DNA of 6,696 nt from Candidatus Omnitrophota bacterium (GCA_030622705.1 JAUXFU010000048.1:1-6696), one strand, 5' to 3'; shown: positions 1 through 6,482, numbered from the stretch's first letter. The notes: generated by a model not told the origin, from the sequence alone. Made by a program: numbers and translations.

Positions 1-527
1 AGGCCCATATGAGAATCCCCCATCTCTCCCTCAATTTCCGCTCGCGGGGTAAGAGCAGCTACTGAATCGATAACAATTAAATCCAGGGCGTTTGAACGCA
101 CCAAGGTCTCAGTAATCTCCAGAGCCTGCTCCCCTGTATCCGGCTGCGAAATCAACAAATCATCTAAATTCAACCCCATCTTCTTCGCGTAAGTAGCATC
201 AAAGGCGTGCTCCGCGTCAATAAATGCGGCAACCCCCTTTTTTTTCTGAACCTCGTTGATTGCGCTCAAAGTCAAAGTGGTTTTCCCTGATGACTCCGGG
301 CCGAAAACCTCAACTACCCTGCCTCGCGGAAAACCACCTATGCCAAGAGCTATATCTAAAGCGAGCGCGCCGGTAGGAACTGCTTCGATATTCACACAAG
401 CATGCATGCCCAATTTCATAATTGACCCTTTACCAAACTGCTTCTCAATCTGAGCTAAAGCCATCTCTAATGCCTTCTGGCGATTAGAAGCATCCGTTAT
501 CTGTATTTTCTTCTTTTCTTGCGCCAT
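1..527 (-). CDS. recA: RecA recombinase, N-terminal 175 residues (gene runs off the left edge)
   Basis: RecA is the ATP-dependent strand-exchange protein of homologous recombination and the co-protease that triggers LexA self-cleavage in the SOS response. I translated the minus strand by hand from the ATG at 527. It gives 175 whole codons with no stop, ending in the family signature MGDSHMGL. The Walker A loop GPESSGKTT is at residues 76-84. FIDAEHAFD (101-109) carries the expected catalytic Glu105. Walker B is [10 protein letters not shown] (149-158), and [12 protein letters not shown] (126-137) is typical of bacterial RecA. The start is fixed by a strong ribosome site, AAGGAGGAG at 531-539, directly before the ATG. 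The gene lies 33 bp after the mtaB stop but has its own near-perfect promoter inside the end of mtaB. The C-terminal half is outside the window. Identity is essentially certain from the motifs. Confidence 0.98.
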   Translation of the reverse strand, partial: MAQEKKKIQITDASNRQKALEMALAQIEKQFGKGSIMKLGMHACVNIEAVPTGALALDIALGIGGFPRGRVVEVFGPESSGKTTLTLSAINEVQKKKGVAAFIDAEHAFDATYAKKMGLNLDDLLISQPDTGEQALEITETLVRSNALDLIVIDSVAALTPRAEIEGEMGDSHMG

Positions 528-560
528 TTTCTCCTCCTTTTCTATATATAATCATAACTA

Positions 561-1985
561 CTAAACATCAAAATCGATTATACTCTTCGTTTCAACGAGT
601 GTCAAAGAATTTCTACTTACGTGCGAATTTGCGTCTTCATCGCAAACCTCTGCCAGGGTAAAATCATTATATACCCTTTTTAATCTCACCTGAATAATCC
701 GATTTTTCAATTCGAGCACAGACCTCACTCTCACTCTTATATAATTATCAGTATAACCCTGCCATAAATCCGGAAAGCCAACAACCCTTTTTTCTATAAC
801 GACCCTGCAAATCCGGGCAACAAACATTCGCCAATAAGTCAAGCGCGATACCCGGACAACACGCTCTAAATCCGCTATCCTTGATTTTATCTTTCTCTCA
901 GAAACAAAATCTGCAAACTTGTAGGCGGGTGTATTCAATCTTTTGGAATAGGGAAAAATATGTACGCGCGAAGGCCTGATCTTATTGATTAATTCAACCG
1001 TATTGCTGAAACTCTCCTCGGTTTCTCCGGGAAAACCAACCATTACATCGGTAGTTATAGCAATTTCAGGCATACTCTTTCTTAAACGCCGAATAACTTT
1101 TATATACTGCGCCGGCGAATATGCGCGCCTCATTAATTTTAATATTCGCCCATCGCCGCTTTGAACCGGAATATGCAAATGCCGACATACCCTATCCGAC
1201 TCCATCATCAAATTAATTAACTCATCGCTTATATCATTTACCTCCAGAGAACTGAGCCGGATACGAAAACGCCCCGGGATTTTATCCAATTCCCTAATTA
1301 CCTCACACAGGCTTAGCCTCGGAATTAAATCCCTGCCGTAAAAACCCAAACATACCCCACAAAGAACGATTTCTAAATAGCCGTTTCTTACTAAACCGGC
1401 TGCCTCTTGTTTAATCTCACTCAACTGGCGGCTGCGCGAGGTGCCCCGAACCAAGCGCACCTTACAATAAGAACAATTATAGTTACAGCCATCCTGAATT
1501 TTCAAAAAAGCCCGGCTGTGGTTTTTAAAATAGGTTATTCCAGTTTGATCCTTGATTCTTGCCGCCTCTGGCGGCACCCCGCCTTTTGGCGGCGGCGATT
1601 CTTGCCGCCTCTGGCGGCACCCCGCCTTTTGGCGGCGGCGATTCTCGATTGAATTACTTAATAAAGCGACAATCCTGCTTTTATCTTCATTTCTTACAAT
1701 CAGACTGACTCCGTGGATAGCGGCTATTTTATCTTTGTCCAATTGCGCCAGGCATCCGGTAACAATAATCCTGGCCTGCGGATTACGGTAAAAAGCCCGG
1801 CGGATAAGATAAAGCGAGCGGCGGTCAGCCCGGTGAGTAACCGTACAGGTATTAATTACGTAAACCGCGACCGGCTCACTATCCGCTGTCTCCCGAAAAC
1901 CCGCTCTATCAAACTGCTCCCTGATAACCTGCGTTTCGTATTGATTTACCTTACACCCAAGAGTATAAAACTTTACAGTCTTCAT
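561..1985 (-). CDS. mtaB: tRNA t6A37 methylthiotransferase, MtaB type (MiaB/RimO family)
   Basis: MtaB adds a methylthio group to N6-threonylcarbamoyladenosine at position 37 of tRNAs reading ANN codons, using two 4Fe-4S clusters. The three-domain plan of the family is visible. The N-terminal UPF0004 domain opens with TLGCKVNQYE and has cluster cysteines C11, C47 (NTCTVT) and C78 (TGCLAQ). The radical SAM core has DGCNYNCSYC with C167, C171 and C174, then HLHIPVQSGDG (270-279) and DVMVGFPGETEE (313-324). A C-terminal TRAM domain spans about 388-447 (GYTDNYIRV at 410-418). Two features are odd. Residues about 114-144, in the linker between the first two domains, are encoded by two tandem copies of a 43-bp hairpin repeat. 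A 27-residue tail after the TRAM domain (448-474) coincides with the recA promoter. The ATG at 1985 matches the family N-terminus, though no strong ribosome site precedes it. The MtaB subgroup (rather than MiaB) is chosen from the TLGCKVN start. Confidence 0.93.
   Translation of the reverse strand: MKTVKFYTLGCKVNQYETQVIREQFDRAGFRETADSEPVAVYVINTCTVTHRADRRSLYLIRRAFYRNPQARIIVTGCLAQLDKDKIAAIHGVSLIVRNEDKSRIVALLSNSIENRRRQKAGCRQRRQESPPPKGGVPPEAARIKDQTGITYFKNHSRAFLKIQDGCNYNCSYCKVRLVRGTSRSRQLSEIKQEAAGLVRNGYLEIVLCGVCLGFYGRDLIPRLSLCEVIRELDKIPGRFRIRLSSLEVNDISDELINLMMESDRVCRHLHIPVQSGDGRILKLMRRAYSPAQYIKVIRRLRKSMPEIAITTDVMVGFPGETEESFSNTVELINKIRPSRVHIFPYSKRLNTPAYKFADFVSERKIKSRIADLERVVRVSRLTYWRMFVARICRVVIEKRVVGFPDLWQGYTDNYIRVRVRSVLELKNRIIQVRLKRVYNDFTLAEVCDEDANSHVSRNSLTLVETKSIIDFDV
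577..605 (-). promoter_or_regulatory. Consensus sigma-70-type promoter of recA, with a palindrome in the spacer
   Basis: Read on the minus strand, TTGACA (605-600) is followed after exactly 17 bases by TATAAT (582-577), a full match to the vegetative promoter consensus in both boxes and spacing. Transcription would start near 570, giving a leader of about 40 nt before the recA ATG at 527. The spacer contains the perfect inverted repeat TCGTT-GA-AACGA at 587-598, where a repressor would block polymerase. As recA is commonly under LexA, this is a candidate SOS operator, but it does not match the Gram-positive or E. coli LexA boxes I know. The promoter lies within the last 14 codons of mtaB. The boxes are seen directly; the regulatory role is inferred. 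Confidence 0.8.
1554..1645. repeat. Tandem 43-bp GC-rich double-hairpin repeat (two full copies plus 6 bp) inside mtaB
   Basis: Two identical 43-bp units (1554-1596 and 1597-1639) are followed by the first 6 bases of a third. Each unit starts GATTCTT and then carries two small palindromes: GCCGCC-TCT-GGCGGC and CCGCC-TTTT-GGCGG. A third copy, in the opposite orientation and with 3 differences, is at 6508-6550 in front of amrS. As 43 is not a multiple of 3, the two copies are read in different frames within MtaB, giving RRQKAGCRQRRQ and then SPPPKGGVPPEAAR. No stop codon occurs in any of the six frames of the unit. It behaves like a dispersed REP-type element tolerated within a gene. Confidence 0.9.
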
Positions 1986-2001
1986 GTTCTATCAGTATGA
2001 A

Positions 2002-2040
2002 CTACTTTTAGAAGTAGCGAGTAGAGAGTAACAAGTAGAG
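2002..2040. repeat. GAGTAG-type short degenerate repeat with a small hairpin, upstream of mtaB
   Basis: A short palindrome, CTACTT-TTAG-AAGTAG (2002-2017), runs into a degenerate string built on AGTAG/GAGTAG steps, ending at CAAGTAGAG (2032-2040). It lies 16 bp before the mtaB start, in the leader of its mRNA. Similar degenerate GAGTAG or GAGCATC strings occur at the other end of the window (6501-6610), so these may belong to one repeat style of this genome. No function can be assigned. The rest of the gap up to the 95-bp element (2041-2139) is AT-rich, and I see no convincing promoter in it. Confidence 0.55.
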
Positions 2041-2139
2041 CGATTCTTTCACTTACAACTTCACAAAATCATTTAATTCTTTATCTTATAAAAATCTGTG
2101 AAATCTCGTAATTTCATATGCTTTTAAGCTTCTTTTTTT

Positions 2140-2234
2140 GTAACCACGAATGGACACAAATAGACACGAATTATTCAAAAGCCTTTAAAATTAAACCCAT
2201 TTGTGTTCATTGGTGTTAATTCGTGGTTTCATAA
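2140..2234. repeat. 95-bp imperfect inverted-repeat element, copy A
   Basis: This 95-bp unit begins GTAACCACGAATGGACAC and ends TTAATTCGTGGTTTCATAA. The outer 10 bp (AACCACGAAT and ATTCGTGGTT) are perfectly complementary, and the next 20 or so bases on each side pair imperfectly, so each arm is about 30 bases around an AT-rich centre. Copy B at 3731-3825 matches it at 88 of 95 positions by my alignment, with no gaps. Copy A starts 9 bp past the rsmE stop codon, so it would form a long hairpin at the 3' end of that transcript. It lacks the GC-rich stem plus T-run of a normal intrinsic terminator. It encodes nothing and looks like a dispersed non-autonomous palindrome of the REP or MITE kind. 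Confidence 0.9.
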
Positions 2235-2243
2235 TTTTTAATC

Positions 2244-3038
2244 TTAACGAGCTTCGTAAAGCCGAAGGAAGGCGGCAATTGCGACTGCCGCGGTATCCAC
2301 GCGCAATACCAACTCACCAAGGGAAACAGGAATAAACCCTGCCTTTTCAGCCTGAATTAATTCCCGCGCGGTAAAATCGCCCTCCGGCCCGATTAGAACG
2401 GCAATCCGCTTAGGTAAAGAAGAATGAAATATATCTCTTAGATTTTTCCTGGTTTTACTATAGCTACTGCGGTTTATATACATAAAGTCCGGCGCGGATG
2501 GATATTTCCCGATTTCAAGCGTCGGTATAAGCTTCAAATCATAACACTCAAGAAGAATTAATGTTTGATTTATGCCCTTTATCGATTCAATAACCGCAAG
2601 TCTATTCCTGCCTGACTGATTACATGCCTGCTCGGCAATCTTACGCCATCGCTCAAGATGCCGCTGTTTCTGAATAGAATTCCAACCGGCAATTACCCTT
2701 TCGGTAATCATAGGCACAATCCTATCCACTCCTAACTGCGATAGCTTATCCACTAAATCATCGAATCTCTTTTTCTGTTTGGGTAAAGCGCAGGCTATGA
2801 CTAACTCAGTTTTCCACTGAGATTTAATCCCGGCTTTTTCTTTTATCGACAGGGTTAGCATCCTGCGTGATAGCCCCTGAATCCGGCAAAGATATTCATA
2901 TTCTTCGCCATCAAAAACAACAATATCCTGATTAAGCTTAAGGCGCAAAACATCACAGAGATAATGAACCTGCTTACGCTCATTTATAAGGATCTGCCTG
3001 CTGCCAATCTTCTCCTTAGGCCAGTATAATCGAATCAT
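2244..3038 (-). CDS. rsmE: 16S rRNA (uracil-1498-N3)-methyltransferase RsmE
   Basis: RsmE methylates N3 of U1498 in 16S rRNA, in the decoding region of the small subunit, using SAM. The 264-residue protein shows the usual two parts: a PUA-like RNA-binding N-terminal domain (about 1-70) and a SPOUT methyltransferase domain with a C-terminal trefoil knot. Signature stretches are DKLSQLGVDRIVPM (97-110), RWRKIAEQACNQSGRN (130-145), VLIGPEGDFTARE (214-226) and LGELVLRVDTA (240-250). The usual GPEGG is GPEGD here, and the usual RxETA is RVDTA. Both are mild changes next to the SAM pocket, so I regard the enzyme as intact. The start codon at 3038 is ATG, 11 bp after the stop of the upstream membrane-protein gene, with no clear ribosome site, which suggests coupled translation. 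The neighbour mtaB is also an RNA-modification gene, an arrangement common near dnaJ/prmA in other bacteria. Confidence 0.95.
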   Translation of the reverse strand: MIRLYWPKEKIGSRQILINERKQVHYLCDVLRLKLNQDIVVFDGEEYEYLCRIQGLSRRMLTLSIKEKAGIKSQWKTELVIACALPKQKKRFDDLVDKLSQLGVDRIVPMITERVIAGWNSIQKQRHLERWRKIAEQACNQSGRNRLAVIESIKGINQTLILLECYDLKLIPTLEIGKYPSAPDFMYINRSSYSKTRKNLRDIFHSSLPKRIAVLIGPEGDFTARELIQAEKAGFIPVSLGELVLRVDTAAVAIAAFLRLYEAR

Positions 3039-3049
3039 CAGGAAAGGCT

Positions 3050-3748
3050 CTAAAAAATTAACTGAACACCAAAAAATATGATAATAAATCCGCAGACAAA
3101 ACGAAAGATGCGATAGATTGTCGGCTTAGTCAATAACGCCGCGGGAATCATTCCTGCACCCAAAACTAATAATATCAATGGCGAAATAAATGTACCCAAA
3201 CCAAAAATTAAACTGTAAAAAATACACTCCTGCCAAACAGTAATTATCAGAGCAATGTAAGAAAGCACGGCGAACAATGGGGCGCAAGGTAATAGACCCA
3301 TAATTAAACCTAACGTAACCGGCTGAATCCCTGATAATCCCCGATTCATCGCGGCGGTGATAACCGTACAGATACGATTAATTCCCGAGTAATCTTTGAT
3401 AATTGTTAAAACGCCGATCAGGATAACTACCGCTGCGCCCAAAGAAGAAACATATTTCGCGATATACATTAAATTCTGCCTCACCAGCAATTCTCCTAGC
3501 AGAAATATGCTTATACTTAAACCTAAATATACGCTAATTCGGCCTATGGAAAACAAAAGCCAAACTAAAATAGCCTCTCTTGAATTTTGTTTTGCCGCGG
3601 CAACATAAAAAATAAGTACCGGGCCACAGGTGGCCAAACACGGCCCCGAACCCAAGAGGAAACCGGAGAAAAATACAGACAAAGCGATTTTATCTAATGT
3701 GTCTTTGCGGTCTTGTATGAGAAAAACTTTGTAACCACGAATGGACAC
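3050..3748 (-). CDS. DsbD/CcdA-like (TauE/SafE-type) six-helix membrane protein, start uncertain
   Basis: The protein is a hydrophobic 232-residue frame with six likely membrane helices at about 22-50, 58-85, 100-118, 142-168, 176-206 and 211-231. The first helix holds GSGPCLATCGP (C37, C41) and the fourth holds GLIMGLLPCAP (C155). This two-fold pattern of Cys-Pro signatures is that of the DsbD/CcdA transmembrane family (cytochrome c biogenesis protein region) and its SafE/UreH-like relatives, which pass thiol electrons or move metal or small anions. The substrate here is unknown. The longest frame starts at a GTG at 3748, inside the 95-bp repeat, with no ribosome site, so its first 6 or so residues are repeat-derived. 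An in-frame TTG at 3682 would give a start just before the first helix, more like family members. The native 5' end may have been replaced by the repeat. It lies between the amr genes and rsmE on the same strand. Confidence 0.75.
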   Translation of the reverse strand: MSIRGYKVFLIQDRKDTLDKIALSVFFSGFLLGSGPCLATCGPVLIFYVAAAKQNSREAILVWLLFSIGRISVYLGLSISIFLLGELLVRQNLMYIAKYVSSLGAAVVILIGVLTIIKDYSGINRICTVITAAMNRGLSGIQPVTLGLIMGLLPCAPLFAVLSYIALIITVWQECIFYSLIFGLGTFISPLILLVLGAGMIPAALLTKPTIYRIFRFVCGFIIIFFGVQLIF

Positions 3749-3825
3749 GAATTCACACGAATTATTTAAAAGCTTTTAAAATTAAATCCATTCGTGTTCA
3801 TTGGTGTTAATTCGTGGTTTCATAA
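3731..3825. repeat. 95-bp imperfect inverted-repeat element, copy B
   Basis: This is the second copy of the element at 2140-2234, in the same orientation and of the same length. The 7 differences are mostly C/T changes, plus the pair TTC for TAG in the left arm. Its arms include CACGAATTCACACGAATT on the left and ATTCGTGTTCATTGGTG on the right, and they pair along about 30 bases. It fills most of the 95-bp gap between the amrB-amrA stop (3844) and the membrane-protein gene, and it overlaps the annotated 5' end of the latter. Both copies therefore sit just downstream of a stop codon on the minus strand. Confidence 0.9.
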
Positions 3826-3843
3826 GCTTTTAATTTTGTGGTT

Positions 3844-5337
3844 TTATCTTTTAAGCTTTTCTTCGGAAAATACCTCGGCAGTAAAGATGTAGATATCCGT
3901 TGACGCCTCCCTCCAGGCTAAAGGCGCCAATCCTGCCTTTTGGGCGCATAGATTAGAAAGAAACTCATCTTTAGTCCAACCGGTCTCAATAGCTACCTGG
4001 GGCAAAAATACGCCGCTTCGATAACCACTCCTGACTAAAACCCCGTGCTTACCCAACTCAATCATATCAGGATTATTAATTTTCTCCATAGGCGAAAGCA
4101 CGGAAATCTCAATTTCTATTTCCAAGGCCAATTCTTCTTTGGTTAAAGGCGTAAACCTGGAATCATTCATCGCTGCTTCAATTGCCATATCACGAATAGT
4201 CAGGTAAAGCGGCTGATTCCCGATAAGATTGCCTATGCAGCCGCGCAGCCTGCCGTGTTTATGCAATGTAACAAAAGCGCCGTAATGCTCTACAAGAGCC
4301 GGGTCATTCTCACTAATCTCCATTTTTTTACCCGTATTTAAATAGACCTCGATTGACCCGCGCGCGATATCTAACAGCCTCTTTCTTTGCTTCTCATTTA
4401 GCATCACTGCCCCCTTTTCTGTGCGCTGTTTATATATAATCGCTGAGCTGTATCCGACACAATATTCTCCGATTCTTTCTCTTTCCATAACCCGGGCGCT
4501 ATTAGTATAGTTAATAACCTTAACCTGCTGATATCCGAGCCGCTCGGCAATCAACATTGAGGTAACTACGCCTGCCCAACCACAGAGTTGAGCCTTTTGC
4601 TCCTGGATGCGTTCATAGAGCTGCCTTGGTTTTAACTTACCTATTAAAGACAAGGTATATTCATCCTTTTTTTCACCCTCCTGATAATCAAACCCGTGAT
4701 ACATATCAGAGCTTGCGATTAACAGACAATTTTTATCCTTGATCACTCCACTTATCGCGCCGGCTAAATTCTCGCATCCGGAAAAATCAATATTTCCAAA
4801 AACAACGGGAACAATCTTAAAATTATCCAATACCGTTTGCAAAAATGGAAGCTGCACCTCAATCGAATGCTCACGGACAAACGCCTCGGGGTAAAAACTA
4901 AAAAGTGAAGAGCAAGCCAATAAACTGTAAGCTGTTGCCTCATCAACCGCGACATCGCCTAAAGGCGTTCGAAAACACCCCTTTGGCCACAACGCGGCTC
5001 CTTGAAAATTAATATAATGGCTGGGCCCAAAGATAATAATCGTATCATAATGCCTGCCCTCTATCGCTTTATATCCGCAGGCAGCTGTCCTGCCGGAAAA
5101 TTCATAACCGGCGTGAGGAGAAATAAGCACCAGTACATCTGCCTTGATATCCGGCGGTCCTGCCTCAAGAAGAAATCCCTCAATAGTTCGGGATAACTCC
5201 TTATGGTCTGCCGGATAAAATTTACCGCTGACATTAGGCTGTTTGATTGAATCAGCATAACAAGCAGAATCAAAACATAAAAAATAGACGCTAAAACTAC
5301 ATACCAAAATCCAGAATTTTAAATTTTGCTTTTCCAC
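3844..5337 (-). CDS. amrB-amrA: AmmeMemoRadiSam proteins B and A fused: Memo domain plus AMMECR1 domain, with signal peptide
   Basis: This is a 497-residue two-domain protein. Residues 1 to about 28 look like a Sec signal peptide (K4 and K7, hydrophobic 8-20, possible cut after CYA at 28). Residues about 33-303 are a Memo-family domain, related in fold to LigB extradiol dioxygenases: NVSGKFYP (35-42), SPHAGYEFSG with H75, GPSH with H107, EHSIEVQLPFL with H157, SSDMYH (209-214) and LCGWAG with C252. H75, H107 and C252 align by motif with the metal-site His, His and Cys of human MEMO1. Residues about 312-494 are an AMMECR1 domain with LRGCIG (364-369), DSRFTPLT (392-399) and EIEISVLSP (408-416). 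The start is a GTG with GGGAGA at 5346-5351, 8 bases upstream. The gene follows amrS by 44 bp. The two domains occur next to a radical SAM partner in many bacteria and archaea, but the reaction is unknown to me. A likely internal start before the AMMECR1 domain is listed separately. Confidence 0.93.
   Translation of the reverse strand: MEKQNLKFWILVCSFSVYFLCFDSACYADSIKQPNVSGKFYPADHKELSRTIEGFLLEAGPPDIKADVLVLISPHAGYEFSGRTAACGYKAIEGRHYDTIIIFGPSHYINFQGAALWPKGCFRTPLGDVAVDEATAYSLLACSSLFSFYPEAFVREHSIEVQLPFLQTVLDNFKIVPVVFGNIDFSGCENLAGAISGVIKDKNCLLIASSDMYHGFDYQEGEKKDEYTLSLIGKLKPRQLYERIQEQKAQLCGWAGVVTSMLIAERLGYQQVKVINYTNSARVMERERIGEYCVGYSSAIIYKQRTEKGAVMLNEKQRKRLLDIARGSIEVYLNTGKKMEISENDPALVEHYGAFVTLHKHGRLRGCIGNLIGNQPLYLTIRDMAIEAAMNDSRFTPLTKEELALEIEIEISVLSPMEKINNPDMIELGKHGVLVRSGYRSGVFLPQVAIETGWTKDEFLSNLCAQKAGLAPLAWREASTDIYIFTAEVFSEEKLKR
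4402..4417 (-). promoter_or_regulatory. Candidate internal ribosome site and ATG at the start of the AMMECR1 domain
   Basis: Inside the fused gene, the run AAAGGGGG (4410-4417, minus strand) is followed after 5 bases by an in-frame ATG (4404-4402) encoding Met312. That is exactly where a free-standing AmrA protein would begin (MLNEKQRKRLL). The purine-rich run resembles a Shine-Dalgarno sequence at good spacing. This could be the remnant of a once separate amrA gene, or an active site producing a cytoplasmic AmrA of 186 residues alongside the exported fusion. The motif is visible; its activity is inferred. Confidence 0.4.
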
Positions 5338-5381
5338 TCTTAAAATCTCCCAAGACCCTCATTCAACCTTTAACTCTTAAC

Positions 5382-6482
5382 CTATTTCCAAACCCCGGAA
5401 ATCCTCTCCCCGCAGAACTTACATCTACCCTGCTCATCCAGATTCACGCCTGTAATACTATAGCCGCTTCTTTTAATTAGTATCTTGCCGCACTTCGGGC
5501 AATAGGTATCCTCGCCTGGATGTCCCGGAACATTGCCGATATAGACATAGCTTAAACCACAGTCAAAAGCAATCTTTCTGGCCTGCTCAAGGGTAACAAT
5601 AGGGGTAGAATTCAAAGAAAGCATCTTATACATCGGATGAAAACGGGCAAAATGAATAGGGGTATCTTCTCCTAAATTTTGCTTAATCCAGAGGCACATT
5701 TTAACAATAGTTTCAGGATCATCGTTATATCCGGGCAAAATCAGATTGGTTATCTCAACCCAGACCCCCTCTTGCTTAAGAATCTTCAAGCTATTAAGCA
5801 CAGAATCTAAATTTCCCATCGACATCTCGCTGTAATATTTTTGGCTGAACCCCTTTAAATCAATGTTGGCGGCATCGAGGTATTTACTCAATTCTCTCAG
5901 CGGCGTCTCATTTATAAACCCGTTTGAATGCATAATATTTCTTATACCCTGGCTCCTGGCAAGCTTTGCTACATCAAGCATATATTCATAAAATATTGTC
6001 GGCTCTGTATAGGTATAAGCAATAGTTAAAGCGCCTGTTTGTTTCACCCTTTCAACTAACTCCCGCGGCTGTAAATAAATTGACTTTACCTGTTCCGGCT
6101 TTACCTGTGATATCTGCCAGTTCTGGCAAAATAAACATCTTAAGTTACAGCCTGCGGTAGCTATCGAAAATGCCGAGCTGCCCGGTAAAAAATGAAATAA
6201 GGGTTTTTTTTCTATCGGATCAATATTAAGGGAGCATGGCCGGGCATAGACAAGGCTGAATAATTTACCATTACGATTCTCGCGAACCCCGCAAAAACCC
6301 CTTTTGCCAGGCGCGATTACACAACGTCGGGGACATAATTGACACTGCACCAGGTCATTGTCCAGCTTCTCATAAAAAGAGGCTTCTTTTGTTAGATCCT
6401 GAGCCAGAAAATCAGGCAAATAAAAACAAACGCTAATTAGGCAAAAAAATAGCAGTAATCCTATAACGACAACTTTATTCAA
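5382..6482 (-). CDS. amrS: AmmeMemoRadiSam system radical SAM enzyme with N-terminal membrane/export segment
   Basis: This is a radical SAM protein of the PflA-like COG1180 group. From the chosen TTG start it has 366 residues. Residues 1-28 are a hydrophobic segment after Lys3 (VVVIGLLLFFCLISVCFYL at 4-22), followed by an acidic stretch, which predicts an outside-facing remainder. Then come four cysteines, CQLCPRRC (C47, C50, C54) and GFCGVRE (C64), typical of AmrS. The SAM cluster is CNLRCLFCQNW (C112, C116, C119), and IAYTYTEPTIFYEY (154-167) is a family motif. Near the C-terminus are YIGNVPGHPGEDTYC and a two-knuckle zinc-ribbon pattern (C328, C331, C354, C357). The start was chosen because GAGG (6489-6492) lies 6 bases before the TTG. 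The in-frame ATGs at 6506 and 6545 lie in repeat sequence, so the longer frame up to 6545 is probably not native. It leads the amr gene pair and is followed by the AmrB-AmrA fusion. Confidence 0.92.
   Translation of the reverse strand: MNKVVVIGLLLFFCLISVCFYLPDFLAQDLTKEASFYEKLDNDLVQCQLCPRRCVIAPGKRGFCGVRENRNGKLFSLVYARPCSLNIDPIEKKPLFHFLPGSSAFSIATAGCNLRCLFCQNWQISQVKPEQVKSIYLQPRELVERVKQTGALTIAYTYTEPTIFYEYMLDVAKLARSQGIRNIMHSNGFINETPLRELSKYLDAANIDLKGFSQKYYSEMSMGNLDSVLNSLKILKQEGVWVEITNLILPGYNDDPETIVKMCLWIKQNLGEDTPIHFARFHPMYKMLSLNSTPIVTLEQARKIAFDCGLSYVYIGNVPGHPGEDTYCPKCGKILIKRSGYSITGVNLDEQGRCKFCGERISGVWK

Noticed and set aside
256..453. Plus-strand frame of 65 codons opposite recA
   Set aside because: It is the antisense shadow of the conserved RecA Walker A region, with no ribosome site.
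543..549. TATATA just before recA as the -10 box
   Set aside because: No matching -35 box lies at proper distance, and the consensus pair at 577-605 explains recA transcription better.
1554..1645. CRISPR-like array
   Set aside because: The units are directly adjacent with no variable spacers, there are only two, and no cas gene is present.
1407..2000. Plus-strand open frames opposite mtaB (1407-1652, 1552-1791, 1713-2000)
   Set aside because: They lie opposite a well-supported gene, overlap one another, and owe part of their length to the stop-free 43-bp repeat. No domain motif is visible in them.
1986..2002. Inverted GTTC-N9-GAAC before mtaB as a LexA box
   Set aside because: The arms are only 4 bp, the spacing fits no LexA motif I know, and mtaB is not a typical SOS gene.
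4764..5273. Short frames overlapping the amrB domain on both strands
   Set aside because: They sit inside the Memo domain, whose motifs fix the true frame; none has its own start signal.
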